From positions 56,024 through 120,023 of the forward strand of contig CACRSC010000231.1 in assembly GCA_902651635.1 (NCBI GenBank): DNA of 64,000 bases. The letters are read 5' to 3'. Source of the DNA: Mastigamoeba balamuthi (taxonomy: Eukaryota > Evosea > Mastigamoebida > Mastigamoebidae). Under the pieces are notes generated by a model. The model made no database searches. It had not been told where the DNA came from and saw only the letters and a program-made list of their open reading frames with translations. The translations under genes were made by a program, and so were the position numbers. Shown one piece after another: positions 1-11,169 of this stretch; position 1 is the first letter of the stretch, and every line of letters begins with the position of its first letter.

Positions 1-1798
1 TGCGGGGGCATGTTGTGCTGCTTGATGTACTCCTCGGCGTAGCGCATGCCCTTGCGGCGCTCCTGCACGCTGGCCTTGGCCCCGATCCACGCGAAGACCT
101 CGCGGCCGAGGTCGACGACGAAGACGTCGTTCTGGTCGAGCGCCGAGCGCACGACGGCCTTGTCCTCGGCCACCTTGCTCATCGCCAGCTTCCCCGACGC
201 GTCGCTCAGCCTCCACAGCTGCCTGTGCGTCACGCCGCGCTCGAACGTCAGGTCGTCGCCGCCCGCGGCCGCCGGGCTGATCTTGCCGCTGCCGAGCACT
301 TTGGTCCACTCCTCGGGGTACTTGGCGTCGGCCTCCTCGAAGACGACCACCACAGGCCGCCCGCTCCGCTCGCTGTCGATCTCGCGGCACAGCTCGGCCG
401 CCTTGCCGCGCTCCAGGGCGCCGCTCTGGCGGCCGTTGAACTGCACGAGCGTCAGGCCCAGGTCCAGGATGAAGACGTCGCCGCTGTTGACGCTCGCCAG
501 CGCCAGCGGCACCTCCTGCAGCCGCACGTGCTTCTTGCCCTTGAGCTGCAGCAGACGCGGCGCGTAGTTGGTCGGCCCCACGTGCACGAACCCGCTGTCG
601 ATCCCTCCCTGGCGGCCGTCGCTTTGAGTACCGTTTTGTGTGTCGTGTTTGTTTTTGGTGTGTTGTTCCGTATTTTGTTGTGTTGGCTTTTTTGTTGTTG
701 TTTTCCTCTGCTGGGCGAAAATTGTGTAAATTGCTCACCTCGAGGATGCGGATGCCGGACTTGAAGTAGCCCAGGAAGAGGGGCGACTCGTAGTTCATGA
801 CCTCGCGGTGCTGGATGGGCGCGCCTCCGAGCTGCGGGGTGGGGGGAAACGCGGCAGAAAAACGCGGGGGGCGGGTGTCAGAAAACCCGGGCTCGTTGGA
901 GGTGCTCGATTCGGGCAAAATCAACGCGGCCAAAAAACGGTAATGCCGGAAAACGTGAAAACCGCGGGGGGCGCGAGAGCAGCGCACGAAGTCGTCGAGC
1001 TCGACGGTCTTGTAGGCGGCGGTGCCGGCCTCGTCCTGCGTCGTGTACTGCCCCAGCCAGAAGTGCACTGCGGAACCCGTCGTCCAACACGTCAGCGCTG
1101 ACATCAGCAGCGGGCGGGAGGGGCAGAGAAAAAAGGCGGGGAGGGGCGGCTGTGCCCGCACCGTCCCAGGGAGGGCGTCGGTGTTGGCGGCCTTCTTGTA
1201 GGTGTGCAGCACGATGTACGAGTCGCCCGAGTAGAAGAGGCCTGCCGGGCGGAAGAGAGTGAGGTGGGACCCGTCGTCAGCAGAGGAACGAACAGTACAG
1301 GCGATTCGAGAAAAAACCAAGTGCGCGGCAGGCAGCCCAGCCCACAGCGCAGAGTCACACACATACCCCGAGGAGGGAAAACCACAGAGGCCGCGCACCG
1401 TAGGTGTTCTGCGGGACCGAGACCACCCTGAACTTCTCGATGCGCCAGATCTGCAGGCCCCTGCGGGGTGCCACGCGCGGGTGGGCGGTCAGCGAGGGCG
1501 AGAGCCGGACAGGCGAGCAGCGAAACACGCAACATTTTCAAAAAGTCGGTTGCGGGGAATAAAAAAACACAAGTCGGAATAAAAATAGGGCGAGGGACGA
1601 GGCGAGGGCTGCTGGCCCCGAGCTGAGGCCTCGTGGGCCCCAGCAGGTGTCGGAGGGGGAGTGGGCGTACGGGGCACGGCCGGCCTCCTTCCACGAGGGC
1701 TCGCAGTTGGCGGCGGCGAGGCGGACGTTCTTCTCGAGCTCGGTGCCGAGGTTGGCGATGTTGGTGAGGCTGATGTCGAGCTGCTTGTGCTTGAGCAT
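1..1798 (-). CDS. Gelsolin/severin/villin family actin-binding protein (partial, C-terminus beyond window)
   Basis: Actin-severing and capping protein. The ATG is at 1798 and exons run 1671-1798, 1399-1460, about 1162-1241, 988-1067, 739-831 and 608 to the window edge. Diagnostic gelsolin-repeat segments appear in order: GLQIWRIEKF, FYSGDSYIVLHT, HFWLGQYTTQDEAGTAAYKT, GGAPIQHREV with LGYFKSG, then a second repeat beginning GFVHVGPTNYAPRLLQLKG and NSGDVFILDLG. A third repeat follows (QNDVFVVDLG). Donors are gtacgc, gtgcgc and gtgagc types. The join between the exons ending near 1162 and starting at 1067 is one base out of phase with plain GT-AG boundaries, so that junction is uncertain or holds a sequence error. 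Family assignment is secure; whether it is severin-sized (three repeats) or villin-sized (six) cannot be seen. Confidence 0.9.
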
Positions 1799-2536
1799 GG
1801 CTGGTTGGCTTGCTGGGTGCGTGTTGGACGGCTTCTGTTATACTCTGAGGGCGTTGCACACGAAATGAAATCCGGAGCGCCTAACGACGGATATTGCGGC
1901 CCCGGGCGTGACGTGTGCACCAAAGTGCAGTTTGTCGGGCGTTGGCGATGGTCTCGGAACATCAACACCGGTACTGGTGTTGTGCACATTACCGCCCGTG
2001 CGACACGTGTCCTCGGGCCCCCCACCCGAGACGCGTCTTCTCTGACGTCCCTCCCCTGCGCCCGGGGCCATCCGCCGCGTCCCCGCCGCTCCTCCCCGGG
2101 GCACGGGCTCCTCCTCCCTCCAGTGGTGTGGCGGAGGACGCAGTCTTGCCGCTGGACGCCCTGCCAGGCGAGTGGGAGCCCTGCCAGCAGTCTCAGGAGT
2201 TTCCGGGGTTCGTTTTCGACGTGTTGCACACAGAAGGGGGTCGTTCACTGTCGTATTCAGTCGAGACGCGCTGGTGCTGGATGTTCGCTCGGGCACGAGG
2301 GATATTCGCACCTGGCGGACTGGACTACTCAGGCAAAAAGGGAACGCGTTGGGGTATGTTTGGTTTGGGTCCTCTCGCTCTGTGCTGTTCGTTGTTTGTT
2401 GTTTGTTCCTATCGACAGTTGCTGGTCTTGGGAGTGCGAGAGGAGGCCTCTGTGGCTGCCCCCTCAGACGAGGGCTGGAGGGGCGCGGGAGCGAGGGGCG
2501 GTCAGCCCCTGGGGGTGCTCCGGTGTGGCCGAGACA
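1799..2536. other. Intergenic, upstream of gelsolin gene
   Basis: It lies between the gelsolin ATG and the 3' end of the next minus-strand gene. A TATA-like stretch (AGTATAAC on the minus strand, near 1840) sits about 45 bp before the gelsolin ATG. Long open frames here are compositional, in GC-rich DNA with few stops; no conserved protein segment was seen. Confidence 0.5.
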
Positions 2537-4465
2537 TTACTCGGACTTCTTCTCCTTGTCCGACGGGGTGCCCGCGGCAGACGCAGCGGCGGCGGCGGTG
2601 CACGGCCCGCGGCAGCACGAGGACGAGGCGGCAGACGACGGCGAGCACTTGCAGATGCCCAGCACGCGCAGGGCGAAGAAGACGGGTGCGAGCGGCAGGG
2701 CGAGAGCGAAGCCGACGAGCGCGAAGACCTTGTCCTTGGCGAGCTGTGCGTAGACGTGCGCCTGGTCGCAGGCGACCCTCTGGGCGCTGCCCGCGATCGC
2801 CCAGCCCGAGGCGTAGGCCTCGGAGGCGATCTCCATGGGCGCCTTGCCCGCGGTCCTGCGGCGCAGCGCGTAGACGGCGGGGATGTGCGACGAGAGCACC
2901 GGGATGACACCCCTGCGAGAGGAAAAAAGCAAGTCAGAACCAAAATGACGACCACACGGGGCACGGGACAAGGAAGGCCGCATCGCCACGCGATTACCAC
3001 AGTTCGGGGGTCGGGTGTGATGGCTGCGACACACGGGAACGCCCCGCATCGCACAGGAGAACCAGAGGGGAAAACAGAAGTGGAACAACGACAATAAAAA
3101 CAGAGCAAAGGAAAAACGAAAATAGAACGGAGCACAACGCAGCCGCGGACGCCAAGGCACGCGATTGCGCCGGCCCGGGTGAAGGCGCGGGGGTATCGCC
3201 AGGCCACGCGTTCGGCAAGGCAAAAACGGCGAAGTGGACCGCACAAAACTGCGGGCTTGAAAAAGGCAAAAACAGGGAAAACCGCAACTGCAAACAAAAA
3301 GAAAACCGCACGGCACCAAACACGGCGCGAACGAAACCGACGCGCGACACCGCGAGGGCTGCGGAGGGGGTATCGGCGCACTGGGGCTTCTTCTCGAGCG
3401 GCACGCGCTCGCGCTCGACGGGCAGCACGCACTCGACGGCGGCCTCGGCCAGCTTGGAGCTGTGCTCCACGATGGGCCTCGCCGACGCCGGCACGTACGA
3501 CTCGGCGACGACCAGCGTGCTGTCGATGCCTGCGCCCAGGCGCCTGTCGGCCTCGGCGGCGAGCTGCGCCAGCTGCGCGCGGCGCGCAGTCACAAAGTCC
3601 TCTGCGCAGGCCAGCGCACGGGCCGCGCGCTCGTCGACCGACTTGGCCAGCGTCAGCTCCGAGACGCGCTCGGCGACCTTGGTCACGCACACCTCGGCCT
3701 TCTCCGCGGAGGTCTGCGGCAGTTACGCGCTGGCGTCAGACGCGTATTTATTTTGGGGGGTGCCGGTGCCGTGATTCTATTTTTTGCATCAAATCAATTT
3801 AGTTAAAATCAATTCGGATTGGCGATTCGCGTTCGGCAATTTCGGCAAAAAGGAGGAAAAGAGAAAAGAGAACGTTGGGCCCGCGAAGGGGAGAGAGAGG
3901 AAAGAACGCGGAGCGGGCCCGTGAGCGTGAGAGCGCTGGGAGGTTACGGGCGTTGAGTTTCTTGGAGCTCCGTGTCCGTTGGTTGGCGAAAGGGCGTGTG
4001 CTATTACTGCCGCCCTCAAAAACCGCCGAGAAATAAACCCGCGCGCCCCCAGAAGCAGCCCCGCGCCGCCGCCACAGGGACCGACGGACGCGGCCGCGTG
4101 CCGGGGAGGGGAAACCGGCCAGCGCGCGGTTGTTTCGCGCAAATTCGCACAAGTCGAAGAAAAGTACGCGAAACGCACAACAGACCCGCAAAGAGCGCCA
4201 ATCCCACGGACCCCCGCACCACACAGCTGCAAGGGGACTCAGGGAGCGAGCAGGGTCTTCACACACATACCCATCGCGGTGCCAATGGGGGGCGGCGATT
4301 GGGCGAGGCGTAGAGAGAGAAAGAAAGAGAGACCGACCCCGGGGGGGCGCAGAGGCCGCGTGCCTTGAAGACGGGCGACGTGTTCTTGCAGTAGTCGTAC
4401 GAGGCGTTGGCCTTGGTCAGGGCCCAGCGGACCGCTGTGTACTGCAGCACCTTGTTCATAAACAT
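2537..4465 (-). CDS. Perilipin-like (PAT family) lipid-droplet protein, putative
   Basis: Three exons: 4364-4465, 3382-3713 and 2537-2912, giving 269 aa with exact phase. The N-terminal exon (KVLQYTAVRWALTKANASYD) and the second exon (EKAEVCVTKVAERVSELTLA, later AESYVPASARPIVE and ECVLP) resemble the PAT region of perilipins in order and spacing, that is, the segment around LPLV..TYD followed by A-K-x-DR...LP. A hydrophobic stretch near the C-terminus (FALVGFALALPLAPVFFALR) is followed by Cys-rich and Ala/Ser-rich sequence and a Lys-rich end. Perilipins coat lipid droplets; that role is inferred. Intron 1 (about 650 bp) would use a GC donor (AAG|gcacgc) and contains AT-rich stretches; intron 2 uses gtgcgc. 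The start could be the second Met, two codons in. The homology is by eye and moderate; any amphipathic helical membrane-associated protein is the alternative. Confidence 0.5.
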
Positions 4466-4608
4466 TTCTTCCTCCTGGTCTCGCGCTTTGCTTGCGGGGG
4501 GTTTGTGTGGGGTCCCTCTCTCTGATCAACAGGCGGTTTGCTAAGCTTCTGGGGCTTGTGGGGCTTCTGGGGGTCGCTCGCCCCCACGATCTTCCCCCCA
4601 CAATCCGC

Positions 4609-4640
4609 TGACGTCACCCCGGTGACTCAGACCCCACGTG
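4609..4640. promoter_or_regulatory. CRE/AP-1/E-box-like motif cluster
   Basis: A perfect TGACGTCA palindrome (4609-4616) is followed by TGACTCA (4623-4629) and CACGTG (about 4635-4640), some 145-175 bp upstream of the perilipin-like ATG. These match classical bZIP and bHLH core sites. Function in this organism is an inference. Confidence 0.35.
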
Positions 4641-4962
4641 TCCGTCAACTCACGGGCCGCACACTTGGCAGCGCGTGCCGGCTCGCTCCGCCCTCAAACC
4701 GACGCGGGGGTGCCGGTACAGACGCCGTGGCTCCGGCTCACGGATTTTTTGCGGACAAAACAAACAACACGCCCACAACACCCGGCACCCAATTCTGAAG
4801 CAAGGCCCAAGAGACACACACGCCCACCCAACTCCTTGCGATGCTGTGTGCTGCTGTTGTTTTCCCTAAAGAATCGCGAGACCCGCGGCCACCCACACGG
4901 GAGGGACTGCCCCTCACGGCTCTGCTCAGCTGCCCGCGGCTGCCGCTGCTGCTGTCCCTCCC
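4641..4962. other. Intergenic, 3' of eIF2-gamma
   Basis: This holds the upstream region of the perilipin-like gene and the 3' flank of the eIF2-gamma gene, both on the minus strand. No gene was seen. Confidence 0.4.
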
Positions 4963-7037
4963 CTACGAGACGATCTCGAGCTTGGCGCCGCGGAGGATCT
5001 TGCCCCAGCCGATGAGCCTCCAGTGCTTGTCGATGCGGCGGCTGATGGCGAGCTTCTCGCCCTCGAGGGTGCAGACGGGCTGGATGAGGACGATCTTGGC
5101 GAGATCCTGCTTGACGGCCGTGACGCGGCAGCCCGAGCTGGTCGAGCCGATGTTGACCATGAGGACCTCGCCCTTGGCGAGCTTCTCGACCCTGAGCTGC
5201 TTCGAGCCCTCGGCCTTGACGCCCAGCAGGCGGCGCAGCAGGAAGAAGTTGATCTCGAGCTCGGTGAAGATCTCGGGCAGCCTGCCGACCTCGCCGAGCA
5301 CCTGGCCCACGAGGCGGTCGGCGCGGCAGAGCGTCGGGTCGATCTTGGTGCCGACGCCGATGAGCCCGCCGGGCACGGCGTACTGCAGGTCGTTCTCCTC
5401 GGCGTAGAGCGAGACGATGCGCGAGCGGATGGGGTGGCAGTGTATGACGCCCTTGTCGTCCTTCTTGACGATGCCCGGCCGCACCTCGATCTCGTTGCCC
5501 ACGCGCAGCACGCCCTGCACGATGCTGCCGCCGGCCACGCCGCCCACCAGCTCGTGGACCAGCGCCCCGGGCTTGTTCACGTCGAACGAGCGGATGACGA
5601 TCATGCGCGGCGAGGCCAGGAAGTCGCGCACGGGCACCGGGATGCGCTTGCAGAGCATCTCGCAGACCACGTCGACGTTGTACTTGAGCTGCGCGCTGAT
5701 CGGGATGATCGGCGCGTCGTCGGCCACCGTGCCCTCGACGAACGCGCGGATCTGCTTGTGCTGCTCGAGCGCCTGCTGCTCCTTGATCAGGTCCACCTTG
5801 TTCTGCAGGATGATGATGTTGTGCAGCTTCATGATCTCCACCGCCGCCAGGTGCTCCGACGTCTGCGGCTGCGGGCAGCTGGCGCAGACAAAACGTCAGG
5901 ACACGTCACAGAGGCAAGGAGACGCGACAGCGCAGGTGGAGTCCCGAGCAGTGTAATATGAAATTCCCCTCGCTATACAGCAATCGCAAATCAATCGAAT
6001 GACGTGTCACGAATCACTGATGTTCCCGCATCTACAGCGCAGCGCAACCAAGCCACGCCACATCCGGGTGCGCCGCAATAGATGATGCCACCACTCCGAT
6101 CTGAAATAACGGCACTGCCTCCCGCCCTCTCTGGGAGGCGCAGGGAGTATATATCGGGAAAAAACAACTGAAGGCAAATCGCGGCGGCGGGGGAATATCT
6201 AGATTGGGGGATGGGAGGGATGAACCTCTCGTTGCCGGCGATGAGGAGGAGGGCGGCGTCCATGACGGCGGCGCCGTTGAGCATGGTGGCCATGAGGATG
6301 TCGTGCCCGGGGCAGTCGACAAAGCTGACGTGGCGCTCGAGCTTCATGCGGCCGCCGCAGCCGAGGCGCTCGCAGAGGGGGCTGTCCTCCTTGCTGCTGC
6401 CGTAGCTGCGGTAGCACCCGGGCCGCGGGCACTCGGGGTTGCTGCAGCGGTAGATCTTGGCGTTGGCGTAGCCCAGCTTGATCGTGATGTTGCGCTCCAG
6501 CTCGTTCTTGAACCGCACCGTCTGCACCCCCGACAGGCTCCGCACCACCGTCGACTTGCCGTGCGCCACGTGCCCGATCGTCCCTGCAGCGCGCCCCCTG
6601 CTGATTAGACATTTTCGTCCTCCCCCCAGTTGCATTTGAATTCGCCAATTCAATTCGCCGGCGAGAGAAATCTGCGCGAGACATTTGCCACTCGCGCTCC
6701 CCCTTCCTTCCAGTGCTGATGAGACGTTTCGCCCTCCCCAATTGTATTTGGATTCGCCAATTCAATTCGCCGGCGAGAGAGAAATCTGCGCAAGATATTT
6801 ACGCCCCCCCTCTTCCCCTCGCGCGCTCTCCCTCCCCCCTCGCCTCCCCCCCCTGCTGCTGCTGCTGCTGCTGCCGCGGGCGTGCGCACCGATGTTGATG
6901 GTGGCCTGGCGGCTGATGACCTCGGGGGTGAGCGGGGTGAGCGTGTGGGCGTCGGTGTTGATGTCCTGCTTCATCAGGTGGCTCGTGTCCTTCTTGAACG
7001 CCGGCGGCGGCATCGCGTTGGCAACGTCCTCCTCCAT
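4963..7037 (-). CDS. Translation initiation factor eIF2 subunit gamma
   Basis: GTPase core of the eIF2 complex that carries Met-tRNAi to the ribosome. Exons 6890-7037, 6226-6583 and 4963-5878 sum to 1,422 nt, encoding 473 aa, the usual eIF2-gamma length. All GTPase signatures are present: G1 GHVAHGKST, switch I region [17 protein letters not shown]3 DCPGH, G4 NKVD. A Cys-rich zinc-ribbon loop lies in the G domain ([11 protein letters not shown]...C). The exon 2-3 join restores [14 protein letters not shown], which is near-invariant in the family, confirming donor gttcat and the acceptor after gcgccag. Domain II/III segments ([34 protein letters not shown]) and the C-terminal GWGKI motif follow. 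Intron 1 contains a duplicated AT-rich element (6601-6800) and a (CTG)n tract. Confidence 0.98.
6601..6800. repeat. Direct repeat inside eIF2-gamma intron 1
   Basis: Two diverged copies of about 85-88 bp occur at 6601-6688 and 6716-6800. Each runs from ctgatKagac through aattcgccaattcaattcgc, then cggcgagaga and aaatctgcgc. The intron also has (CTG)7 at about 6853-6873. A related AT-rich block occurs in intron 1 of the p24 gene. Confidence 0.8.
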
Positions 7038-7865
7038 CTTTGCTGCTGCTGCTGCGCGGGTGCGGTGGGGTGCGAGTGCTTGCTGCTGCTGCGCCGGTGT
7101 GTGCGCGCTGGGGGTGGGGTTGAGCGCCGCGAAGACAGAGGGGCTCCTAGCGCTTTTTTTGTGGAGTATCTGACGACAGCGCTGATTGCATCATCGCCCA
7201 CTGCAAATCAGCAGCACGGCATCACCCACCACGCAGCCCCCCACGACAGCTGACTCGCGCTTTCTGTAATAACGCCGAACAAGCGTGTGACGCCCCTTGC
7301 GCACACGTTTGCGGCAGCGATGGGCGACCAACCACCGAGCCGCCCTTGACTGCCTACTCGCTGTCAGGAGTTGAGCCATGAGCGAGCTGTCGCGTGCAAT
7401 CTATTAATACCGAGCACACCCGGCGGAGCTCACTGCTCGCTGAACTTGCAGGGCGCTGTTACGGAACAGCCCAGCCCGTCTTGCCTCTTTTTCTGGCCTC
7501 GCCTAGATGGACGTCCTTGGCACTAAGTGCGCCCGGCAACTTCTCTACACCGATCAATTGATTCCACTGGCACGCACACACTGCGCAGTGGCACTTGGCT
7601 CAGCAACCGATGCGTGCATCAGCGAGCGGACGGCACGGATCGAGCATCATCGTGCGGATGGCGCACAACCCTGCCCGCCTACCAATGGGACACGCCAGGG
7701 CACGCGCCAGTTACAGTCAGCAGAAATAGGTGTCGGTGGTGTGTATTCAGCAGTGGCTGTGTGCTGCAGCTGCAGCGGCGTACGGGAGGAACGTCTGTCC
7801 CCCAGAGTCCTATGTATCACCCCTCCTCTCCCTGCTCCTCCTATCTTACACCAGGGGGCACCCGC
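7038..7865. other. Intergenic, upstream of eIF2-gamma
   Basis: Both flanking genes are on the minus strand, so this holds the eIF2-gamma promoter and the 3' flank of the SAM-kinase gene. An ATCAATTGAT palindrome lies at about 7553. No coding segment or tRNA was recognised. Confidence 0.4.
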
Positions 7866-10648
7866 TCAGAAGGCGCCGCGCGACCTGCGGCAGGGCGAGT
7901 GCATCGGGGACTCGACGACGGCCCTCGGGGCGACGTCCGCGATGATCTGCGTGATCCGCGCGAAGCAGGCCGGGCAGCAGGCGTGCGAGAGCATCGACGG
8001 CAGGCGCTCGGTCGAGTCGCAGTCGTCGGTCCACACGTCGTCGCCCAGCGAGCAGGCCTTGCAGAACGTGCAGACGAACACGTGCCGGTCGTAGGGCAGC
8101 GGGTCGTCGACAGAGGCCTTGCGGCGCTCGGTGCGCGTCACGCGCGTCGTGATCGAGATGTGGCCCGTGGGCGTCATGAACAGCTGTATCTCGCCGTGCT
8201 TGCGGACGCCGGGCGAGTCCAGGCGGCAGGGCAGCACGATCGTCGCCCGCGTGTCGAGGATCACGGCGACGATGCGCTTGTACAGGTACACGACCGACGT
8301 GCAGCTGATGTAGTCGTAGAGCTTCGTCCCCACCGTCACCGCCAGCAGGTGCCTGCCCCCGTTCTTCTTCAGAGAGCTGCCCAGGCCGAGACAGAGGTCA
8401 GCGTCACTCGTTGCGTGTGAATGGAAAAATGAGGATTTGTAGGGCGGAGATATTTCGCGAGGGAAAATCTGGATTTCGGATACGGACTTGTCCCACGAGG
8501 GCTGCTCTACATCGATGATGGCGCCTCTCGAGTTGATCGTGAACGTGATGGACTCCTCGCGCTCAATGCCCGTGTTGATCAGCATCATGTAGCTCGCCGT
8601 CTTGGCGTTGATCGAGTTGAGCGACGACAGCTCCAGCGAGAGTGGCTTGCCCTGCGGGGGGTGACGGCGATGGGTGGTCAGCGGATCGATTCCCGCAGTG
8701 TGACTTTTTTTGGTACCGGCGATTCCTTGTCGGAGAAGTAACAGTACTCGTCGAGGGCGACCAGCACCTCCTTGAAGCCAGGGCGGGTGTCGATCGGCCT
8801 CCAGCACATCTGCATCACCTCGTAGAGCTCGTCCGGGCAACGCTTGGGCCGGGGTAGACGATTACCCTGACCAGAGAGATTGAGATTCATACGATAAATC
8901 GCAGATAGAAGGAGGTGAGAGATGGAACGCACTGCCAGGACAGCGTCGGTGATCTGCTGGGCGTCCATGCCCTTCCAGGGCTCCTCTCCTCGGTTCATGA
9001 GCTCCCAGATGAGCACACCCATCGACCACACGTCACTGCAGGCATTTCTCCGGTGAATCTCCGCGGTGGTCGTGAATCCTGGGGTTTGGATTCGGACCTC
9101 TTCATGGTCAGCTGGGCTCCCTGGAGGACCTCGGGCGCTATCCACGCCGTGGGCATCGTGCTGATGTCCGCAGCCTTGGGTATGCAGTCGACGAGCCCGA
9201 AGTCCGTGACCTTGACCGCGAGGCTGTGGCAGGGCCCAGTGTTGTACAGCACGTTCTTGCACCGCAGCCTGTATGGCGAATTGCCCGATCAATTCTCCGA
9301 TCGGCGCACAGATTCCAGGATATCTCCGCGTCAGGGGTGAGGTGGCGGGACGTCACCTGCCGTGGACGACGCCGTTACGGGTGAGGTAGTTCATGCCAGC
9401 GGCGATGTCGCGGGCGGCGAGGGCGAGGGTGTCCCTGCGCATGCCCGACTGCACGAGCTGCAGCAGGAAGCCCTCGGCGAGCTCCTCGACAATGTACAGC
9501 GTGCCCTGGTGCATCGTCACCCCCATCACCTCCACGATGTTCGGGTGCCGCAGCTCGCTGTGCACGGCCAGCGGCCAGAAAGCAGAATGCGTGAGTCCAG
9601 GATTCGATTTCCTCTCAAGATTGAATCGAGAATTCCCAAATATTGTCCCAAACGGGCAATGTGATAGAAGAATCCCAGCTGATTTCCTTTTCCAACCAGG
9701 GCTTTTTAGTCATGCCCGATCTGACCATGGGGAAAAAGCAGTCCAATGACCACGCCCCCCAACGAGGAGATTTTTGGATCTGCCGGGGATATAGGGGGTT
9801 CCGGATACCTGAATCGCCTGGCTTGCCGCAGCAGGTCGTCCGTGTTGCCCGCCGTCTGCACGGCCTTGAGGGCCACCTCGGAGCTCTCCCACGTGCCCTT
9901 GAGCACCTCGCCCAGTATGCCTCTCCCGATCGACTCCATCGGCGTGACGTGGCTCAGCAGCTGGAACGGCTCCTCCTCAGACTCGTCGTCCGCAACTGCG
10001 AACGGGATGGCTGTTCAAAAAAAAACTTGCGGGCGGCGGGAATCGATCGCGCGTACCATCGCTCTGGCACCAGAGCATGCGCAGCTTCTGCTTATCGGGC
10101 TCGGGCACGCCCATCTTGACGAGCTGCAGGTCGCTGAGCCCCGTGATCGCGCGCTTGGTGTTGAGCCCTTGCCTGCTCAGCGTCCTCGCCAGCGCTGGGG
10201 GAGTTCGACCCAGCGAGAATTGAATCGAATTGAATTGAGTTGCACAAAAGACTGAAATAATGCCCGCAGTTCCGCGGGGGAGCGTAAAAAAAAGCGGAGG
10301 CAGCAGCAGCGCACTGGTGGCGCTCTCGGGGCTGAGGTTGGCCGAGAGGAAGGCCGAGCAGAGGTCCTCCTTGGACATGGCGTACTCGGGCCTGGCCCTG
10401 CAGCACCTGCTGAACGTGCGGCCTCGCCTGCCGCTCGCCAGGGCCGGCAGGTCCGGGTACGACGGCGCGCTCGCGGGCCCGCGGCCGCTGGGCGGGGCCA
10501 GGGCCGGGACGACGCCCAGGGGACCGGACCCCGGGCCCAGGGCCGTGGGGCACGTGGCCCGGATGGCGACCGGGGGGCTCTTGGGGCTCTGCGGGGACCC
10601 GGGAGCCGCGATGATGGGCAGCTTCGTGCGCCCCACCGCCTCGGCCAT
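7866..10648 (-). CDS. SAM-like domain + TKL-type protein (pseudo)kinase with C-terminal Cys-rich region
   Basis: Nine exons (10315-10648, 10057-10194, 9809-10010, 9357-9557, 9098-9268, 8933-9035, 8717-8866, 8488-8651, 7866-8376) join in perfect phase to 657 aa. After a Pro-rich N-terminus comes a SAM-like segment (SKEDLCSAFL ... ITGLSDLQLVKMGV). The kinase domain follows: glycine loop IGRGILGEVLKGTW, beta-3 Lys in VALKAV, SELRHPNIVEVMGV typical of tyrosine-kinase-like kinases, DFGLVD, the APE motif in WIAPEVL, SDVWSMGVLIWEL, and CWRPIDTRPGF. The catalytic loop reads VVHGRLRCKNVLY, so the HRD motif is HGR and the catalytic Asp is missing. A C-terminal region of about 220 aa has paired Cys (CTFCKAC, CCPAC) that may bind zinc. 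This is probably a signalling scaffold or an atypical kinase. Confidence 0.88.
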
Positions 10649-11169
10649 CGGCGGGTGCCCCGGGGCGCTCGGCTTGGGCCCGTGGTGAGGCGTCCCCGCC
10701 GGTGCGTGCCTCGCGGAGAGCGCCGTGGAGGGAGGGAGCGCTGCTGCACTAGGGGGGCGCAGGGGCCTCTTGCGCAGGAAAACACGGTGTGAGAGAGGCT
10801 CTGGTGGAAATGCCCTATCAGAGCAGCGGTGCCCTTCTCGCTGGAAAATCCATCCGGCGCCTCTCGTCCCCGCCCCCCGTGTCACGTGTTGCACAGCAGT
10901 GACAAAAATAGAAACTGGTGCATTGAACCCCCCAACCCACGCGCCGATGCCGCCCCAGAAGCCCCCCACCCGAGACCGAGACCGAGACAGAGACTCGGCA
11001 AGCAACAGCACGGGGCAGTAGAGGGCAACGCGTGTTGCTGCTCCGGTTGGAGGAGGGGAGGGGGGCGGTGTGTTTGGGGGGTGAGTCAGCGGGCACACGT
11101 CTCGCACAGCGAGCGAAAACCGTCCCCAGGGGGAACGTGCGCAGGCAGGCAAGCAATTGCTGCTGGCGC
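10649..11169. other. Intergenic, upstream of SAM-kinase gene
   Basis: It separates the SAM-kinase ATG from the CRNKL1 stop codon, both on the minus strand. It is GC-rich without a supportable gene; open frames read as Arg/Pro/Ser-rich compositional products. Confidence 0.4.

Noticed and set aside
1661-3097. 478-aa plus-strand frame between gelsolin and the perilipin-like gene
   Set aside because: It overlaps real minus-strand exons and intergenic DNA and has random composition.
7380-7530. Possible tRNA or small RNA upstream of eIF2-gamma
   Set aside because: Could not fold a cloverleaf by eye and found no A-box/B-box pair at correct spacing.
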